Shown: in pieces, positions 26,507 through 36,940 of the stretch
Position numbering within the stretch: the first letter of the stretch is position 1
Layout of the letters: every line of letters starts with the position of its first letter
DNA from: Azoarcus sp. Aa7
GTDB lineage: Bacteria; Pseudomonadota; Gammaproteobacteria; Burkholderiales; Rhodocyclaceae
Assembly (NCBI RefSeq): GCF_014822185.1
Contig: NZ_QVLR01000016.1
Coordinates: 62,001 to 126,000 of the forward strand
Direction: 5' to 3'
Length of the DNA stretch: 64,000 nt
Position numbers and translations under genes: made by a program
Notes under the pieces: generated by a model
Seen by the model: the letters and a program-made list of their open reading frames with translations, nothing else
The model's database searches: none
What the model was told of the DNA's origin: nothing

Positions 26507-26529
26507 ACATTGACAAATGAGATTGACAC

Positions 26530-27450
26530 ATGAGCTGGCTCGCGAGCTGGGACACCTTCGTGAAAGTCGTCGAGAGCGGCAGCATGGCAGCAGCCGCGCG
26601 CCGCCTGGACTGCACGCGAGCGCAGGTCAGCAAGCAGATCGGCGAGCTCGAGCGGCGCTTCGGCGTGCGCCTGTTCGACCGTTCGACGCGCAAGCTCTTC
26701 CTCACGCCGTCGGGTGAAGTGTTCTACCAGCACGCGCTGCGCGCGCTCGAGTCGGTGGAGCTGACCGAAGTGGCGGTGCGCAACCTCGGCGACGTGCCGA
26801 GCGGGCTGCTGCGCGTCAGCGCGAGTGTGGTGTTCGGCCGCATCTGGGTCGCGCCCCTGCTGCCGCGGCTGACCGCCCGCTACCCGGAGCTCGAGTGCGA
26901 GCTGATCCTCACGAACACGCTGGTCGACCTCGCCGAGGACCGCATCGACCTCGCGCTGCGCTTCTGCAAGACCCCCCCGGAGGATGTCGTCGCGAAGCGC
27001 ATCTTCACGATGGAAACGGTGATCTGCGCCGCGCCCGGCTACCTCGCCCGGTACGGCATACCGAAGCAGCCGCGTGAGCTCGTCGATCACCAGTGCTTCA
27101 GCTTCCTGCTGTCGGACAACCGCATCTGGCATCTGCTCGACCGCGCAGGCACGGAAGTCGCAATTCCGGTGCGCGGCCGCATCCAGTTCAACGAACCCGC
27201 GAGCATCCTCGATGCGACGCTGGCCGGGCACGGACTGGCGATCCTGCCGACCTACCTGTGCTGCCAGGAGCTGGCCGACGGGCGGCTCGTGCGCGTGCTG
27301 ACGGATTACACGCCGCGCATCGACTTCGGCCGCCACCTGTACGCGTGCTACATGCCCAGCCGGGCGCGCCTGCCCAAGGTGAAGGTGCTGCTCGACGAGC
27401 TGGAGGCGATGCTGAAACCGGTGCCGCCGTGGGGGAAGCTCAGCGACTGA
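26530..27450 (+). CDS. LysR-family transcriptional regulator
   Basis: 306 residues. The N-terminal winged HTH is FVKVVESGSMAAAARRLDCTRAQVSKQI, followed by RLFDRSTRKLFLTPSGEVF, then a type-2 periplasmic-binding effector domain (about 90-300). It closely follows the CrgA-like LysR subgroup in layout. It diverges from the thioesterase/MFS genes, which are its likely targets. The upstream sequence contains two near-identical 13-bp direct repeats (ATTGACAAATGAG and ATTGACACATGAG), the second including the start codon. There is no obvious ribosome-binding site. Confidence 0.92.
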   Translation: MSWLASWDTFVKVVESGSMAAAARRLDCTRAQVSKQIGELERRFGVRLFDRSTRKLFLTPSGEVFYQHALRALESVELTEVAVRNLGDVPSGLLRVSASVVFGRIWVAPLLPRLTARYPELECELILTNTLVDLAEDRIDLALRFCKTPPEDVVAKRIFTMETVICAAPGYLARYGIPKQPRELVDHQCFSFLLSDNRIWHLLDRAGTEVAIPVRGRIQFNEPASILDATLAGHGLAILPTYLCCQELADGRLVRVLTDYTPRIDFGRHLYACYMPSRARLPKVKVLLDELEAMLKPVPPWGKLSD

Positions 27451-27580
27451 CGGGAGTCTCCGCCGCCTCGCCGCCCTTTGCGGCATGTGCGAGCCCTTCG
27501 AGCACCCACACGCCGAGCAGGCCGCCACGCGAGGCGACGATCCGCCCCTCGCGGTCCACGGCGGCGTAGGCGAGCGACAT
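27440..27580 (-). CDS. Small unrecognised ORF with an N-terminal CxxC remnant
   Basis: 46 codons from ATG 27580 to the stop at 27440, with strongly GC-biased third positions as in real genes of this genome. The protein would read MSLAYAAVDREGRIVASRGG and continue hydrophobic to SR. The open frame extends upstream with CPRCGR just before the ATG (27582-27600), which looks like half of a zinc ribbon. No start codon exists for that extension; it begins only where the cytochrome b gene ends. It overlaps the LysR stop by 11 bp. It may be a genuine small protein, or the tail of a gene whose beginning was lost. Confidence 0.4.
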   Translation of the reverse strand: MSLAYAAVDREGRIVASRGGLLGVWVLEGLAHAAKGGEAAETPVSR

Positions 27581-27599
27581 CCGGCCGCAGCGCGGGCAC

Positions 27600-28292
27600 T
27601 TACCAGGCGGGCGTCGTCGCGACCGGAACCGGGGCAGGGGGCGGCAGCAGGCCGCCGGACACCGCCCACACCGCGAATCCGGCGATCGCCAGCGCGACGA
27701 CCAGCGCGACCGGGCCGCCGCCGCGCGCGGCCGGAATCGCCGGGTCGTCCACCGCCTTGATGCCCGTGATCATCGGCCGGATCAGGTTGTCCTTCTTCAC
27801 GTGCGTGTGCCACATCACCGCGGCCACGTGCAGGCCGACCAGGCCGTACACGATCCATTCGGCCTGACGGTGCAGGCCGCCGATCCAGCCCGACAGTTCG
27901 CTCGACACCGCGTGGTAGAGCGGGCCGTAGAAGGCGATGTCGTCGTTGGCGAAGGCGCCCGCGAGCGCCTGCCCGGCCATCAGCGACAGCAATGCGACCG
28001 TCGACAACGCCCCCAGCGGGTTGTGCCCGACGCCGCGCCAGTGTCCGCGCAGGTAGGCGCGGATTTCCCCGGGGGTGGGGAGGAACTGCGCAAAGCGTGC
28101 ATAGGTCGAGCCGACCACGCCCCACACAATGCGGAACACGACGACGCCGAAGATCGCCAGGCCGATGCGGCCGTGCCATTCCATCGCGTTGCCGCCGATC
28201 TTCACGCTGACGATCGCGCTCGCGACCAGCGCCACGAGCAGCCAGTGTGCGAGGCGGGTGGGGAGATCCCACAGCAGGATGGGGTGCTTCAT
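27600..28292 (-). CDS. Cytochrome b561-type membrane protein
   Basis: 230 residues with four to five membrane segments and conserved histidines for two b hemes. His16 is in TRLAHWLLVAL, His40 in EWHGRIGLA, and others are in GLHVAAVMWHTHVKKDNLIRPM. This is the di-heme cytochrome b family of hydrogenases and formate dehydrogenase gamma-like subunits. The C-terminus has a final hydrophobic segment and a Pro-rich tail. It starts MKHPILLWDLPTRLAHW with no neighbouring dehydrogenase, so it probably works with a soluble c-type cytochrome from elsewhere. Confidence 0.9.
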   Translation of the reverse strand: MKHPILLWDLPTRLAHWLLVALVASAIVSVKIGGNAMEWHGRIGLAIFGVVVFRIVWGVVGSTYARFAQFLPTPGEIRAYLRGHWRGVGHNPLGALSTVALLSLMAGQALAGAFANDDIAFYGPLYHAVSSELSGWIGGLHRQAEWIVYGLVGLHVAAVMWHTHVKKDNLIRPMITGIKAVDDPAIPAARGGGPVALVVALAIAGFAVWAVSGGLLPPPAPVPVATTPAW

Positions 28293-28576
28293 ACCTTGCT
28301 TCCTTTCTTTGCATTTCCCTTCGCGGCGGGCACGGGTGCGACCGCCGCGTCACCTTCCCCGTTAACAGCGCGGGACGCAAGAAATTCCCCAGGGATGCGC
28401 GCGGTGTGCGAGCGGACCTCATTTTTTTGTTGACTCTGCTCAAATTGCCGTCAAGTAGACCGGCCTACGCCACAGGCATTTCCTATAAGTCTTATGTACG
28501 CTCCCGCGGCGAGCTTGCTCCGCCCGCGGGGTTTGTCGTCTTTGCACAATGCCGACAGCGGATGAAGGATCGGAAC

Positions 28577-30223
28577 ATGCGACAGAACCGCTACCTGAAA
28601 GCATGCCGGATGCAGCGCCTGGCAGGCGCCGCGATCGTCGGCCTGATGCTGATCCTCGCAGTGAGCAGGCCTGCCGCCGCGGCCCCGACCGAGCCCGTGC
28701 TGCAGTGGACCGCAGGCGGCCTGTCCGCCGGCACCGACAGCGCCGGGCAGGCGGCCCGCGTCGCGACCGACGCCTGGGGCAACGTCGCGGTGCTGTCCGG
28801 CCCCAGCGGCGGCCAGGATCTCGCGGTCACGACCTATACCGAAAACGGCATCCTGCGCTGGCGCAGCACGCTCAGCCCGGCGTCGGGCACCTTCGTCGGC
28901 GACTGGGTGGTCGCGGCGCCGAACGGCGACTTCGTGGCGGTCGGCCGCAATTTGAATAGCAGCGGCAATCCGATCCAGATCACGCTGGCGCGGTTCGACG
29001 CCAACGGCGCGCTGCTGTGGCGGAAGGAGCCGTCGGTTGGCTTTTTCCCGTCGGTCGGGCGGATCGTCGTCGACGTGGACGGCAACGCCTACCTCGCGGC
29101 ATCGGGACGCGGCACCGGTCGTTTCGTGCAGAAGTACAGTCCCACCGGCGAGCTGCTGTGGTCGCAACTGGATGCGAGTGCCGGTGGGTTCGTGATCGCC
29201 GCCTCGCTGGCACTGAGTCCCGACGGCAGCGACGTCGTCGTGACCGGCGGAGTCTCGGGTGGCGCGCTGTGGAACACCGCTGTGCATGACGCCGCAACCG
29301 GCCTGCGCAAGTGGCAGGCAACGGCGGCGGAAGGCTTGGCCGCGCTGGACGTCGTCGTCGATGCGACGCGCGTGTATGTGACCGGGCAGGGCGCGACGGG
29401 TGGCGGGACGCCCGCGCTGACCTACTACCTCAGCGTCGTGGCCTACGACCGGGCGACCGGAAAGCGCCTGTGGCGGACCGACAGGAAACCCGCGGACAGT
29501 TCGGGCGCAGCCGGTTTGCGCATGAGTCTGGCGCCGGACGGCAGCCTGGCCGTCGCAGGACAGGCCAACCGCGGATTCCTCGACTGGTACACGGTGGCAC
29601 TGGAAAAGACGGGCGCCGTGCGCTGGGAGGCGGTCCGCGATGGCGGATTGAATACCGATGAAATCCCGCGCGTGGTGATGGTCCTGCCGGACGGCACGAC
29701 CGTCGTGAGCGGCCCCGGCGGGCCCAACCTCTCCGGCGGCTACATCCCTGGCGTCACCGCCGGTTACAGCTCGGGCGGCGCGCGCTTGTGGGAAGCCTTT
29801 TCGGCGATGGCGACCGTATGGGCGACGGCCCTCCCGAACGGCGACGTCTGTGCCGTCGGGGGCTACGACGCGTTGATCACCTGCTGGTGGGTGCCGCCGA
29901 ATGACGCGAGCGAGCCTCCGCCTCCACCGCCCGCACTGATCGCTCCGACCGCAGCGACGAATCTGGCAGCGAGTTCGAGCGTTCGCCGCCGGATCGATCT
30001 CGGCTGGACCAACACGGCGACCAACGCGACGTCGATCACGGTCGAACGCTGCTTGGGAAGCGGCTGCACGAACTTCGCGGCCGTCTCCCTGCTCGCTCCG
30101 ACGGCAAGTCGGTGGACCGACGCGACCGTGAAATCGAGATCGACCTATTCCTACCGGCTCCGGGCGTCCAACAGCGCCGGGGATTCACCGTATTCGAACA
30201 CCGCGACGGCAAGGGCGCGCTGA
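28577..30223 (+). CDS. Secreted beta-propeller protein with C-terminal fibronectin type III domain
   Basis: 548 residues. A signal peptide (to about 37, ending SRPAAAA) is followed by about eight repeats carrying a G-x-L-x-W pattern (GALLWRKE, GELLWSQL, TGLRKWQA, GKRLWRTD, GAVRWEAV, GARLWEAF), typical of PQQ-like beta-propellers. After a Pro-rich linker (EPPPPPPAL) comes one FN3 domain (about 460-548) with paired cysteines ERCLGSGC. AGGA lies seven bases before ATG 28577. It is probably an extracytoplasmic binding or adhesion protein; no catalytic residues are recognised. The 284 bp upstream holds TTGACT near 28433 and small palindromes (ATAAG-T-CTTAT) and is otherwise featureless. Confidence 0.8.
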   Translation: MRQNRYLKACRMQRLAGAAIVGLMLILAVSRPAAAAPTEPVLQWTAGGLSAGTDSAGQAARVATDAWGNVAVLSGPSGGQDLAVTTYTENGILRWRSTLSPASGTFVGDWVVAAPNGDFVAVGRNLNSSGNPIQITLARFDANGALLWRKEPSVGFFPSVGRIVVDVDGNAYLAASGRGTGRFVQKYSPTGELLWSQLDASAGGFVIAASLALSPDGSDVVVTGGVSGGALWNTAVHDAATGLRKWQATAAEGLAALDVVVDATRVYVTGQGATGGGTPALTYYLSVVAYDRATGKRLWRTDRKPADSSGAAGLRMSLAPDGSLAVAGQANRGFLDWYTVALEKTGAVRWEAVRDGGLNTDEIPRVVMVLPDGTTVVSGPGGPNLSGGYIPGVTAGYSSGGARLWEAFSAMATVWATALPNGDVCAVGGYDALITCWWVPPNDASEPPPPPPALIAPTAATNLAASSSVRRRIDLGWTNTATNATSITVERCLGSGCTNFAAVSLLAPTASRWTDATVKSRSTYSYRLRASNSAGDSPYSNTATARAR

Positions 30224-30232
30224 ACGCGTCGC

Positions 30233-33200
30233 TCAACCGGCGGCTTTTTTCGCCTTCACGTCCCGCGCGGGTGCTGCCCGCGCGGCCAGAAACTCCGCGA
30301 GGATGCGCGCGGTGTGCGAGCCGGATGTCGCGCACACGTCCGTGACCGGCCCCTGCGCGACGATGCGCCCGCCGCCGTCGCCACCTTCCGGTCCGAGGTC
30401 GATCAGCCAGTCGGCCTCGGCCATGACGTCGAGGTCGTGCTCGATCGCGAGCACGGTGTGGCCGGCGTCGGCGAGGCGGTGCAGCACGCGGATGAGCTTG
30501 TCGACGTCGGCCATGTGAAGCCCCACGGTCGGCTCGTCGAGCACGTACAGCGTATGTTTTTCCGCCGGCAACGGGCGGCCGCCGGTCGCCGCCGACTCGC
30601 CGGCCCGCCCGCGCACTTTCGCGAGTTCGGTGACGAGCTTGATGCGCTGCGCCTCGCCGCCCGACAGCGTCGGGCTCGGCTGGCCGAGCGTCAGGTAGCC
30701 GAGGCCGACGTCCTGCAAGAGCGCCAGCGGGTGGGCGATCGACGGGTGCGCGGCGAAGAAGCCGACCGCCTCGTCGACCGGCATCGCGAGCACCTCGGCG
30801 ACCGACTTGTCGCGCCAGCGCACGGTCAGCGTCTCGGGGTTGAAGCGCGCGCCGCCGCAGGCGTCGCAGGGCAGCTTCACGTCGGGCAGGAAGCTCATCT
30901 CGACCGTGGTCTGGCCCTGGCCTTCGCACACCGGACAGCGGCCGGCGCCGGTGTTGAATGAGAAGCGCGACGCGTTCCAGCCGCGCGTCTTGGCTTCGAA
31001 GGTCTCGGCGAAGAGCTTGCGGATCGCGTCCCAGAAGCCGACGTAGGTCGCCGGGCACGATCTCGGGGTCTTGCCGATCGGGGTCTGGTCGACTTCCAAC
31101 ACGCGGCCGACCGCTTCCCAGCCGGCTATGCGCTCGCAGCCGACCGGCTCGGCGGCGCTCGTCTGCGCCTCGCCGCGGCGGCGCGCGCGCTGCGCGTCGG
31201 GGTCGCCGAGCAGCGCATGCAGGCTGGCGTGGATCACGTCGCGCGCGAGCGTCGATTTGCCGGAGCCGGAGACGCCGGTGACGACGGTGAGCCGGCCGAG
31301 CGGCACGCGCGCCTCGACCGATTGCAGGTTGTGCAGCGTAGCGTCGCGCACGACGAGCGCCGGGTGATCGGCGGCGATGCCCTTGGGCGGGCGCAGGGGG
31401 TGCTGCAGCGGTGCGCGGAAGCACGCGCCGGTCGCGGAGGCGGGCGCGGCCATCAGGTCGGCCAGCGTGCCTTCGGCGACGACCTCGCCGCCGCGCACGC
31501 CGGCGCCCGGGCCGAGATCGATGACGTGGTCGGCGCGGCGGATGGTGTCCTCGTCGTGCTCGACGACGAGCAGCGTGTTGCCGCGGTCGCGCAGGGCTTC
31601 GAGAGTGTCGAGCAGCATGCGGTTGTCGCGCGGGTGCAGGCCGATCGTCGGCTCGTCGAGGATGTAGCACACGCCGCGCAGGTTCGAGCCGAGCTGGGCG
31701 GCAAGGCGGATGCGCTGCGCCTCGCCGCCCGAGAGCGTCGGCGCGCCGCGGTCGAGCGCGAGGTAGGCGAGGCCGACCTGCTGCAGGAAGTCGAGCCGCC
31801 CGCGGATCTCGGTCACGAGGTCGCGTGCGATGTCGGTCTCGCGGCCGGCGAGCGCGAGGCTGTCGAAGAAGCCGGCGACTTTCGCGACCGGCTGCGCCGA
31901 CAGTTCGTGGATGCCGAGCTCGCGAAAACGTACCGCGCGCGCGACCGGGTTCAGGCGCGCACCGTCGCAGGTCGGGCAGACCTCCTCGGTGACCTGTTCG
32001 GTCTCGGCGAGGTCCAGCTCGTTCGCATCCTCGACGCGGCCGATGGTGCGCTGGCCGGTGCCGTAGCAACTCGGGCACCAGCCGTGCTTGGCGTTGTACG
32101 AAAAGAGGCGCGGATCGGGCTCCGGGAAGCTGTCGCCGCAGGACGGGCAGGCGCGCAGCGTCGAGAAAGTGTGCGGCGTCGCGCCGACCTTGCCCAATTC
32201 CAGCACCTTGATGACGCCCTTGCCATGTTCGAGCGCCTCGGCGAGCTGGGTGCGCAGTGCGGCTTCATGTTCGGGTGCGACGACGGCCATGCCGACCGGC
32301 AGCTCGATGGTGTGCTCGACGTAGCGGTCCAGGCGCGGCCACTTTCCGGTCGGCAGGTAGCCGCCATCGACCCGCAACTGCGCATAGCCCTTGCCCTTCG
32401 CCCACTTCGCCAGCGCCGTGTACAGGCCCTTGCGGTTCGTCACCAGCGGCGCGAGCAGTTCGACCGAAGCGCCGCGGTAATCGCGCAGGATCTGCGCGGC
32501 AATCGCATCGAAGGATTGCGGTGACACCGGCACGTCGCACTTCGGGCAATACTGCGTGCCGAGCTTGACGTACAGCAGGCGCAGGAAGGGCTGGATCTCG
32601 GTCAGCGTGCCGACCGTGCTCTTCCGGCCGCCGCGGCTCACGCGCTGCTCGATCGCGACCGTCGGCGGGATGCCGAACAGCGCATCGACGTCGGGGCGCG
32701 CGGCTGGCTGCACGAACTGGCGCGCATAGGCGTTGAGCGATTCGAGGTAGCGGCGCTGGCCTTCGCCGAACACGATGTCGAAAGCGAGCGTGGATTTGCC
32801 CGAGCCGGACAGGCCGGTGATCACCGTGAAGCGGTCGCGCGGGATCGTCAGGCTGACGTTCTTCAGGTTGTGCTCGCGCGCGTGGCGGATCTCGATCGCC
32901 GGCGCGGCGACCGGGCGGTAGCGCGCGGCCGGTTCGGCAACGGCGACGGGTTTGCCGAGCGCGTCGGCGTAGGCGGCGAGCGCGCGGCCGGTGTGCGACG
33001 CGGCGCAGGTCATCACGGTCCGCGGCGTGCCGGCGACGACCAGTTCGCCGCCCGCCTCGCCGCCTTCGGGGCCGAGGTCGAGGATCCAGTCGGCCGCGAG
33101 CAACACGTCGAGGTTGTGCTCGATGACGACCAGCGCGTGGCCGGCGTCGAGCAGCTTTTCGAACGCGCGCAAGAGCGTCGCGACGTCCTCGAAGTGCAGG

Positions 33201-35944
33201 CCGGTCGTCGGTTCGTCGAACAGGAACAGCAGGCGGCCGGCGTTGGTTTTCGCCTTGGATTTCTTGCCGCTCAATTTCGCCGCTTCGGCGAGGTGGCCGG
33301 CGAGTTTCAGCCGTTGTGCCTCGCCGCCGGACAGCGTCGGCACCGGCTGGCCCAGTTTCAGGTATTCGAGGCCGACGTCGGCGAGCGGCGCGAGCGCAGC
33401 CTGCACCGCGGCCTGGTCGGCAAAGAAAGCGAGCGCCTCGGAGACCGTCATCTCGAGCACGTCCGACACGGACCTGTCGCGCCACTGGAGTTCCAGCACT
33501 TCCGGGCGGTAGCGCTTGCCGTCGCAATCGGGACAGCGCAGATACACGTCGGACAGGAACTGCATCTCGACGTGTTCGAAGCCCGAGCCGGTGCAGGTCG
33601 GGCAGCGGCCGGTGCCGGAGTTGAAGCTGAAGGTGCCGGGGGTGTAGCCACGGCTCTTCGCCTCCGGCAGCGCGGCGAACAGGGTGCGGATCGCGTCCCA
33701 GGCGCCGACGTAGCTGACCGGGTTCGAGCGCGCGCTCTTGCCGATCGCGGACTGGTCGACCATCACGACGCCGGCGAGCTGCTCGAGGCCTTCGAGACGC
33801 GCGAAGGCGCCGGGGGCTTCGACACTCTGGCCGAAATGCTTGGCCAGCGCCGGGTAAAGCACGTCCTGGATCAGGCTGGACTTGCCTGAACCCGACACGC
33901 CGGAGACGCAGACGAGCTTGCCCAGCGGGACGGCGATGTCGATATCGCGCAGGTTGTGCTGGCGTGCGCCGACGAGGCGCAGGACCGGCTCGTCGGCGCC
34001 GACCGGACGCGGTTTGCGGCCCGCGTCGACGCGCTTCGTTCCCGACAGGTAGGCGCCGGTCAGCGAGGCCGGGTCGGCGGCGATTTCGGCCGGCGTCGCA
34101 TAGGCGACGATCTCGCCACCGCGCTCGCCGGGGCCGGGGCCGATGTCGAGCAGGCGGTCGGCGGCGGACATCAGTTGCGGGTCGTGTTCGACGACGACGA
34201 GCGTGTTGCCGGCGTCGCGCAGCCGCGTCATCACCGCGAGGATGCGGTCGATGTCGCGCGGATGCAGGCCGATCGACGGTTCGTCCAGCACGAACAGGGT
34301 GTTCACGAGCGAGGTGCCGAGCGCAGTCGTCAGGTTGATGCGCTGGACTTCGCCGCCGGACAAGGTGCGCGACTGGCGGTCGAGCGTGAGGTAGGCGAGG
34401 CCGACATTCGCGAGGTAGTCGAGGCGGCTCCTGATCTCGCCGAGCAGCAATTCGGTGGCTTCGTCGAGGCCGGCGGGCAGTTCGACGCGGGCGATGAAGT
34501 CGCGGACGCGGCTGACCGGATGGGCCATCAGTTCGTGGATGGCCAAGCCCGGTCGAGTGGTGTTATCGGGCGCGTTCTCGGGGCGTTGATCCGCCGCCGC
34601 CGCGGGGGCTTCCGGGACTCGTTGGATGCGTGGCGGACGCCTCGCCCCGGAAGCCCCCACGTCAGCGGCTCGGTTCTCGGCATTCTCGTCGGCTGGCGCC
34701 GTCTCGTTCCTTGCTTTCTCGCCGAGGCGCCACAGCAGGGCCTCCGGCTTCAGCCGCGCACCCTTGCACGCGGGGCATTCCGTGTAGCTGCGGTAGCGCG
34801 ACAGCAGCACGCGGATGTGCATCTTGTAGGCTTTGGTCTCCAGCCAGTCGAAGAAGTGGCGCACGCCGTACCACTTGCGCGGCCACGACGCCTCCCAGCT
34901 CTTCCACTCGCGGTCGCCTTCGAGCACCCATTCGCGGTGCTCGGGCGGCAGGTCGCGGAAGGGGACGTCCATCGCGACGCCGTACTTCTTCGCCATCTTC
35001 GCGAGGTCGTCCTGACACTCACGATAGCTCGCGGTCTGCCAGGGCTTCACCGCGCCTTCGGCCAGCGTCTTCGATTCGTCGGGGACGACGAGCGAGAAGT
35101 CGACACCGATCACGCGGCCGAAGCCGCGGCAGGTGTCGCAGGCGCCGATCGGCGAGTTGAACGAGAACAGGCCTGGCGTCGGATCCGGGTAATGGATGTC
35201 GCAGTCGGCGCAGTGCAGGTCGCGCGAGAAGCGCCACGCCGTCTCGCCGCCCTCCCCCTGCGCGCGCACCGCCAGCCGGCCATGGCCGTGGGTCATCGCA
35301 GTTTCGACGGCTTCGATCACACGGCTGCGTTCGGCGTTCGAGAAGCGGAAGCGGTCCTGCACAACATGCAGCAGGTCGCCGGTTTCAGTCGCTTCGCGCG
35401 CATGGATGCGCGTGTAGCCCTGCTGGTTCAGGAGTTGCGTGACTTCTTCTTCGCTGAAGTTCTTCGGCACCGGCACCGCGAAAGTCAGCACCAGGCGCGG
35501 ATCCTCGCCCGCGCAGCGCTCGGCCAGCGCCGCATGCACACTGTCCGGATCGTCGCGCCGCACTTCCTTGCCGCAGCCGCGGCAGTAGAGCTTCGACGCC
35601 CGCGCATACAGCAGCTTGAAGTGGTCGGTCAGCTCGGTCATCGTGCCGACCGTCGAGCGCGAGGTGCGCACCGGGTTGGTCTGGTCGATCGCGATCGCCG
35701 GCGGCACGCCTTCGATGCGGTCGACCTGCGGCTTGTCCATGCGGTCGAGGAACTGCCGCGCGTACGGCGAGAAAGTCTCGACGTAGCGGCGCTGGCCTTC
35801 CGCGTACAGCGTGTCGAAGACCAGCGAGGATTTCCCGGAGCCCGAGACTCCGGTGACGACCGTCAGCTCGTTCAGCGCGATGTCGAGCGAGAGATTCTTG
35901 AGGTTGTTCTGGCGCGCGCCGAAGATGCGGATGCGGTCGGACAT
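30233..35944 (-). CDS. uvrA: Double-length UvrA (two UvrA units fused)
   Basis: 1903 residues, about twice the usual UvrA. UvrA is the damage-recognising ATPase of nucleotide excision repair. Four ABC signatures are present with Walker A motifs near residues 32-40 (GVSGSGKSS), 685 (GVSGSGKSS), 1035 (GLSGSGKST) and 1560 (GVSGSGKST). There are matching [16 protein letters not shown] signatures and several CxxC zinc pairs. The two halves each look like a full UvrA (halves join near residue 1000). The first half carries a Pro/Ala/Asn-rich insert at about 409-465 that the second half lacks. Related long UvrA2-type proteins are known in Burkholderia-like bacteria, so this may be a second, specialised UvrA. 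The gene is convergent with the beta-propeller gene. Confidence 0.93.
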   Translation of the reverse strand: MSDRIRIFGARQNNLKNLSLDIALNELTVVTGVSGSGKSSLVFDTLYAEGQRRYVETFSPYARQFLDRMDKPQVDRIEGVPPAIAIDQTNPVRTSRSTVGTMTELTDHFKLLYARASKLYCRGCGKEVRRDDPDSVHAALAERCAGEDPRLVLTFAVPVPKNFSEEEVTQLLNQQGYTRIHAREATETGDLLHVVQDRFRFSNAERSRVIEAVETAMTHGHGRLAVRAQGEGGETAWRFSRDLHCADCDIHYPDPTPGLFSFNSPIGACDTCRGFGRVIGVDFSLVVPDESKTLAEGAVKPWQTASYRECQDDLAKMAKKYGVAMDVPFRDLPPEHREWVLEGDREWKSWEASWPRKWYGVRHFFDWLETKAYKMHIRVLLSRYRSYTECPACKGARLKPEALLWRLGEKARNETAPADENAENRAADVGASGARRPPRIQRVPEAPAAAADQRPENAPDNTTRPGLAIHELMAHPVSRVRDFIARVELPAGLDEATELLLGEIRSRLDYLANVGLAYLTLDRQSRTLSGGEVQRINLTTALGTSLVNTLFVLDEPSIGLHPRDIDRILAVMTRLRDAGNTLVVVEHDPQLMSAADRLLDIGPGPGERGGEIVAYATPAEIAADPASLTGAYLSGTKRVDAGRKPRPVGADEPVLRLVGARQHNLRDIDIAVPLGKLVCVSGVSGSGKSSLIQDVLYPALAKHFGQSVEAPGAFARLEGLEQLAGVVMVDQSAIGKSARSNPVSYVGAWDAIRTLFAALPEAKSRGYTPGTFSFNSGTGRCPTCTGSGFEHVEMQFLSDVYLRCPDCDGKRYRPEVLELQWRDRSVSDVLEMTVSEALAFFADQAAVQAALAPLADVGLEYLKLGQPVPTLSGGEAQRLKLAGHLAEAAKLSGKKSKAKTNAGRLLFLFDEPTTGLHFEDVATLLRAFEKLLDAGHALVVIEHNLDVLLAADWILDLGPEGGEAGGELVVAGTPRTVMTCAASHTGRALAAYADALGKPVAVAEPAARYRPVAAPAIEIRHAREHNLKNVSLTIPRDRFTVITGLSGSGKSTLAFDIVFGEGQRRYLESLNAYARQFVQPAARPDVDALFGIPPTVAIEQRVSRGGRKSTVGTLTEIQPFLRLLYVKLGTQYCPKCDVPVSPQSFDAIAAQILRDYRGASVELLAPLVTNRKGLYTALAKWAKGKGYAQLRVDGGYLPTGKWPRLDRYVEHTIELPVGMAVVAPEHEAALRTQLAEALEHGKGVIKVLELGKVGATPHTFSTLRACPSCGDSFPEPDPRLFSYNAKHGWCPSCYGTGQRTIGRVEDANELDLAETEQVTEEVCPTCDGARLNPVARAVRFRELGIHELSAQPVAKVAGFFDSLALAGRETDIARDLVTEIRGRLDFLQQVGLAYLALDRGAPTLSGGEAQRIRLAAQLGSNLRGVCYILDEPTIGLHPRDNRMLLDTLEALRDRGNTLLVVEHDEDTIRRADHVIDLGPGAGVRGGEVVAEGTLADLMAAPASATGACFRAPLQHPLRPPKGIAADHPALVVRDATLHNLQSVEARVPLGRLTVVTGVSGSGKSTLARDVIHASLHALLGDPDAQRARRRGEAQTSAAEPVGCERIAGWEAVGRVLEVDQTPIGKTPRSCPATYVGFWDAIRKLFAETFEAKTRGWNASRFSFNTGAGRCPVCEGQGQTTVEMSFLPDVKLPCDACGGARFNPETLTVRWRDKSVAEVLAMPVDEAVGFFAAHPSIAHPLALLQDVGLGYLTLGQPSPTLSGGEAQRIKLVTELAKVRGRAGESAATGGRPLPAEKHTLYVLDEPTVGLHMADVDKLIRVLHRLADAGHTVLAIEHDLDVMAEADWLIDLGPEGGDGGGRIVAQGPVTDVCATSGSHTARILAEFLAARAAPARDVKAKKAAG
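34604..34658. repeat. Palindromic element inside uvrA coding sequence
   Basis: A perfect 13-bp inverted repeat, GGGGGCTTCCGGG at 34604-34616 and its complement at 34646-34658, flanks a 29-nt loop. It is in frame and encodes about residues 429-447 ([18 protein letters not shown] region). These fall inside the insert that is absent from the second UvrA half. Confidence 0.8.
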
Positions 35945-35947
35945 CGT

Positions 35948-36304
35948 TTATTTTTCTTCCTTGCGCGTCGCGTCCTTGGCCGCGTCGACCGCATCCTTGC
36001 CGGCCTCCTTGAGCTTCGTCGCGGTATCGCGCGCGACCTCGGCGGCCTTCTGCGCGGCCTCGGTCGTGGCTTCCTTGACCTCGACCGCCTTTTCCTTCGC
36101 GGATTCGGTCATGGCCTGCGCGGCGGCCGACGCCGCTTCACCGGCTTTCTGCGCGGCTTCGCCGGCCTTCTCGGCCGACTCCTTCGCCGCCTGCACGGCG
36201 TCCGAGCCCGCGCTGCGTGCCTTCTCCGCCGGCGCCTCCTGGCCACAGGCGGCAAGCCCCACGGACAGGCTCGCGAGCAGCATGACAAGAAGAGAAGTCT
36301 TCAC
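35948..36304 (-). CDS. Small lipoprotein with Ala/Lys-rich helical repeats
   Basis: 118 residues. The lipobox is LAAC in [23 protein letters not shown]. The rest is a long series of Ala-Lys-Glu repeats ([17 protein letters not shown] and [20 protein letters not shown]) forming an amphipathic coiled coil, similar to LEA-like or colicin-stalk-type periplasmic lipoproteins. It is expected to be anchored in the outer or inner membrane. The stop lies 3 bp from the uvrA start, on the same strand. Specific function is unknown. Confidence 0.85.
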   Translation of the reverse strand: MKTSLLVMLLASLSVGLAACGQEAPAEKARSAGSDAVQAAKESAEKAGEAAQKAGEAASAAAQAMTESAKEKAVEVKEATTEAAQKAAEVARDTATKLKEAGKDAVDAAKDATRKEEK

Positions 36305-36532
36305 GATGATTTCCTTGCGGTTGGGATGCTCTCAAGATATCGCCCGCAGCGGAAAGTTCAAGACGAAAGGTATCGGGATACTCAGACGTCGATCAAACAG
36401 CGGGCAGAGACTTTTGTGTAAGCGACTGGCAAAGCCCGTGCGCTGCCCGGATATCGACGCGGCTGGAGGCGTAACTCTCGTAAGACAACTGGTCCGGCAG
36501 CGCGTGATCCCACTTTTCGGATGTCCGAGATA

Positions 36533-36940
36533 TCACACGGCCCAGTTTTCCAGCCGCAGGCCTATGACCCTTGCGAACTCGGCGGTATTGTTTGTGACCA
36601 AGGTCATCCCGAGGGAGAGGGCGTGGCAGGCGATCCATAGGTCATTGCCGCCGATCGGCTTGCCTTCCACGCGCAAACGGTTCGCATGATGCGCATAATG
36701 CTGGCACATGGCCGGCCCCGTGTCGTAGGCCACGGGAATATTCCTTGTCAGCTCGTCGAGGCTACGCAGCACTTCCACCCTGCGCGTGCTGCGCTCCGCC
36801 CCTTTCAGCAGTTCCGCGTACGTGATGAAGGACATGCACAGCGTCGTGCCATCGTCGAACGCATTAACCTTCGCCGCGACCGATGGCGGCCGGTTCTTGA
36901 TGAAATAGATGACGATGTTGGTATCGAGCATGTACCTCAC
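36533..36940 (-). CDS. vapC: VapC-type PIN-domain toxin
   Basis: 135 residues of the PIN ribonuclease fold. Asp6 is in MLDTN, followed by [24 protein letters not shown] (acidic Asp) and the C-terminal TNNTAEF motif. VapC toxins cleave RNA, often initiator or other tRNAs, and are inhibited by the antitoxin. The GTG start at 36940 overlaps the vapB stop (GTGA); ATG 36931 is an alternative preceded by GTGAGG. It follows vapB directly in one operon. Confidence 0.92.
   Translation of the reverse strand: MRYMLDTNIVIYFIKNRPPSVAAKVNAFDDGTTLCMSFITYAELLKGAERSTRRVEVLRSLDELTRNIPVAYDTGPAMCQHYAHHANRLRVEGKPIGGNDLWIACHALSLGMTLVTNNTAEFARVIGLRLENWAV

Noticed and set aside
33956-36421. 821-residue open frame antisense to uvrA and the lipoprotein gene
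   Set aside because: It is the mirror of a clear UvrA and carries no family motif; the Arg/Ala/Gly-rich product is typical of shadow frames.
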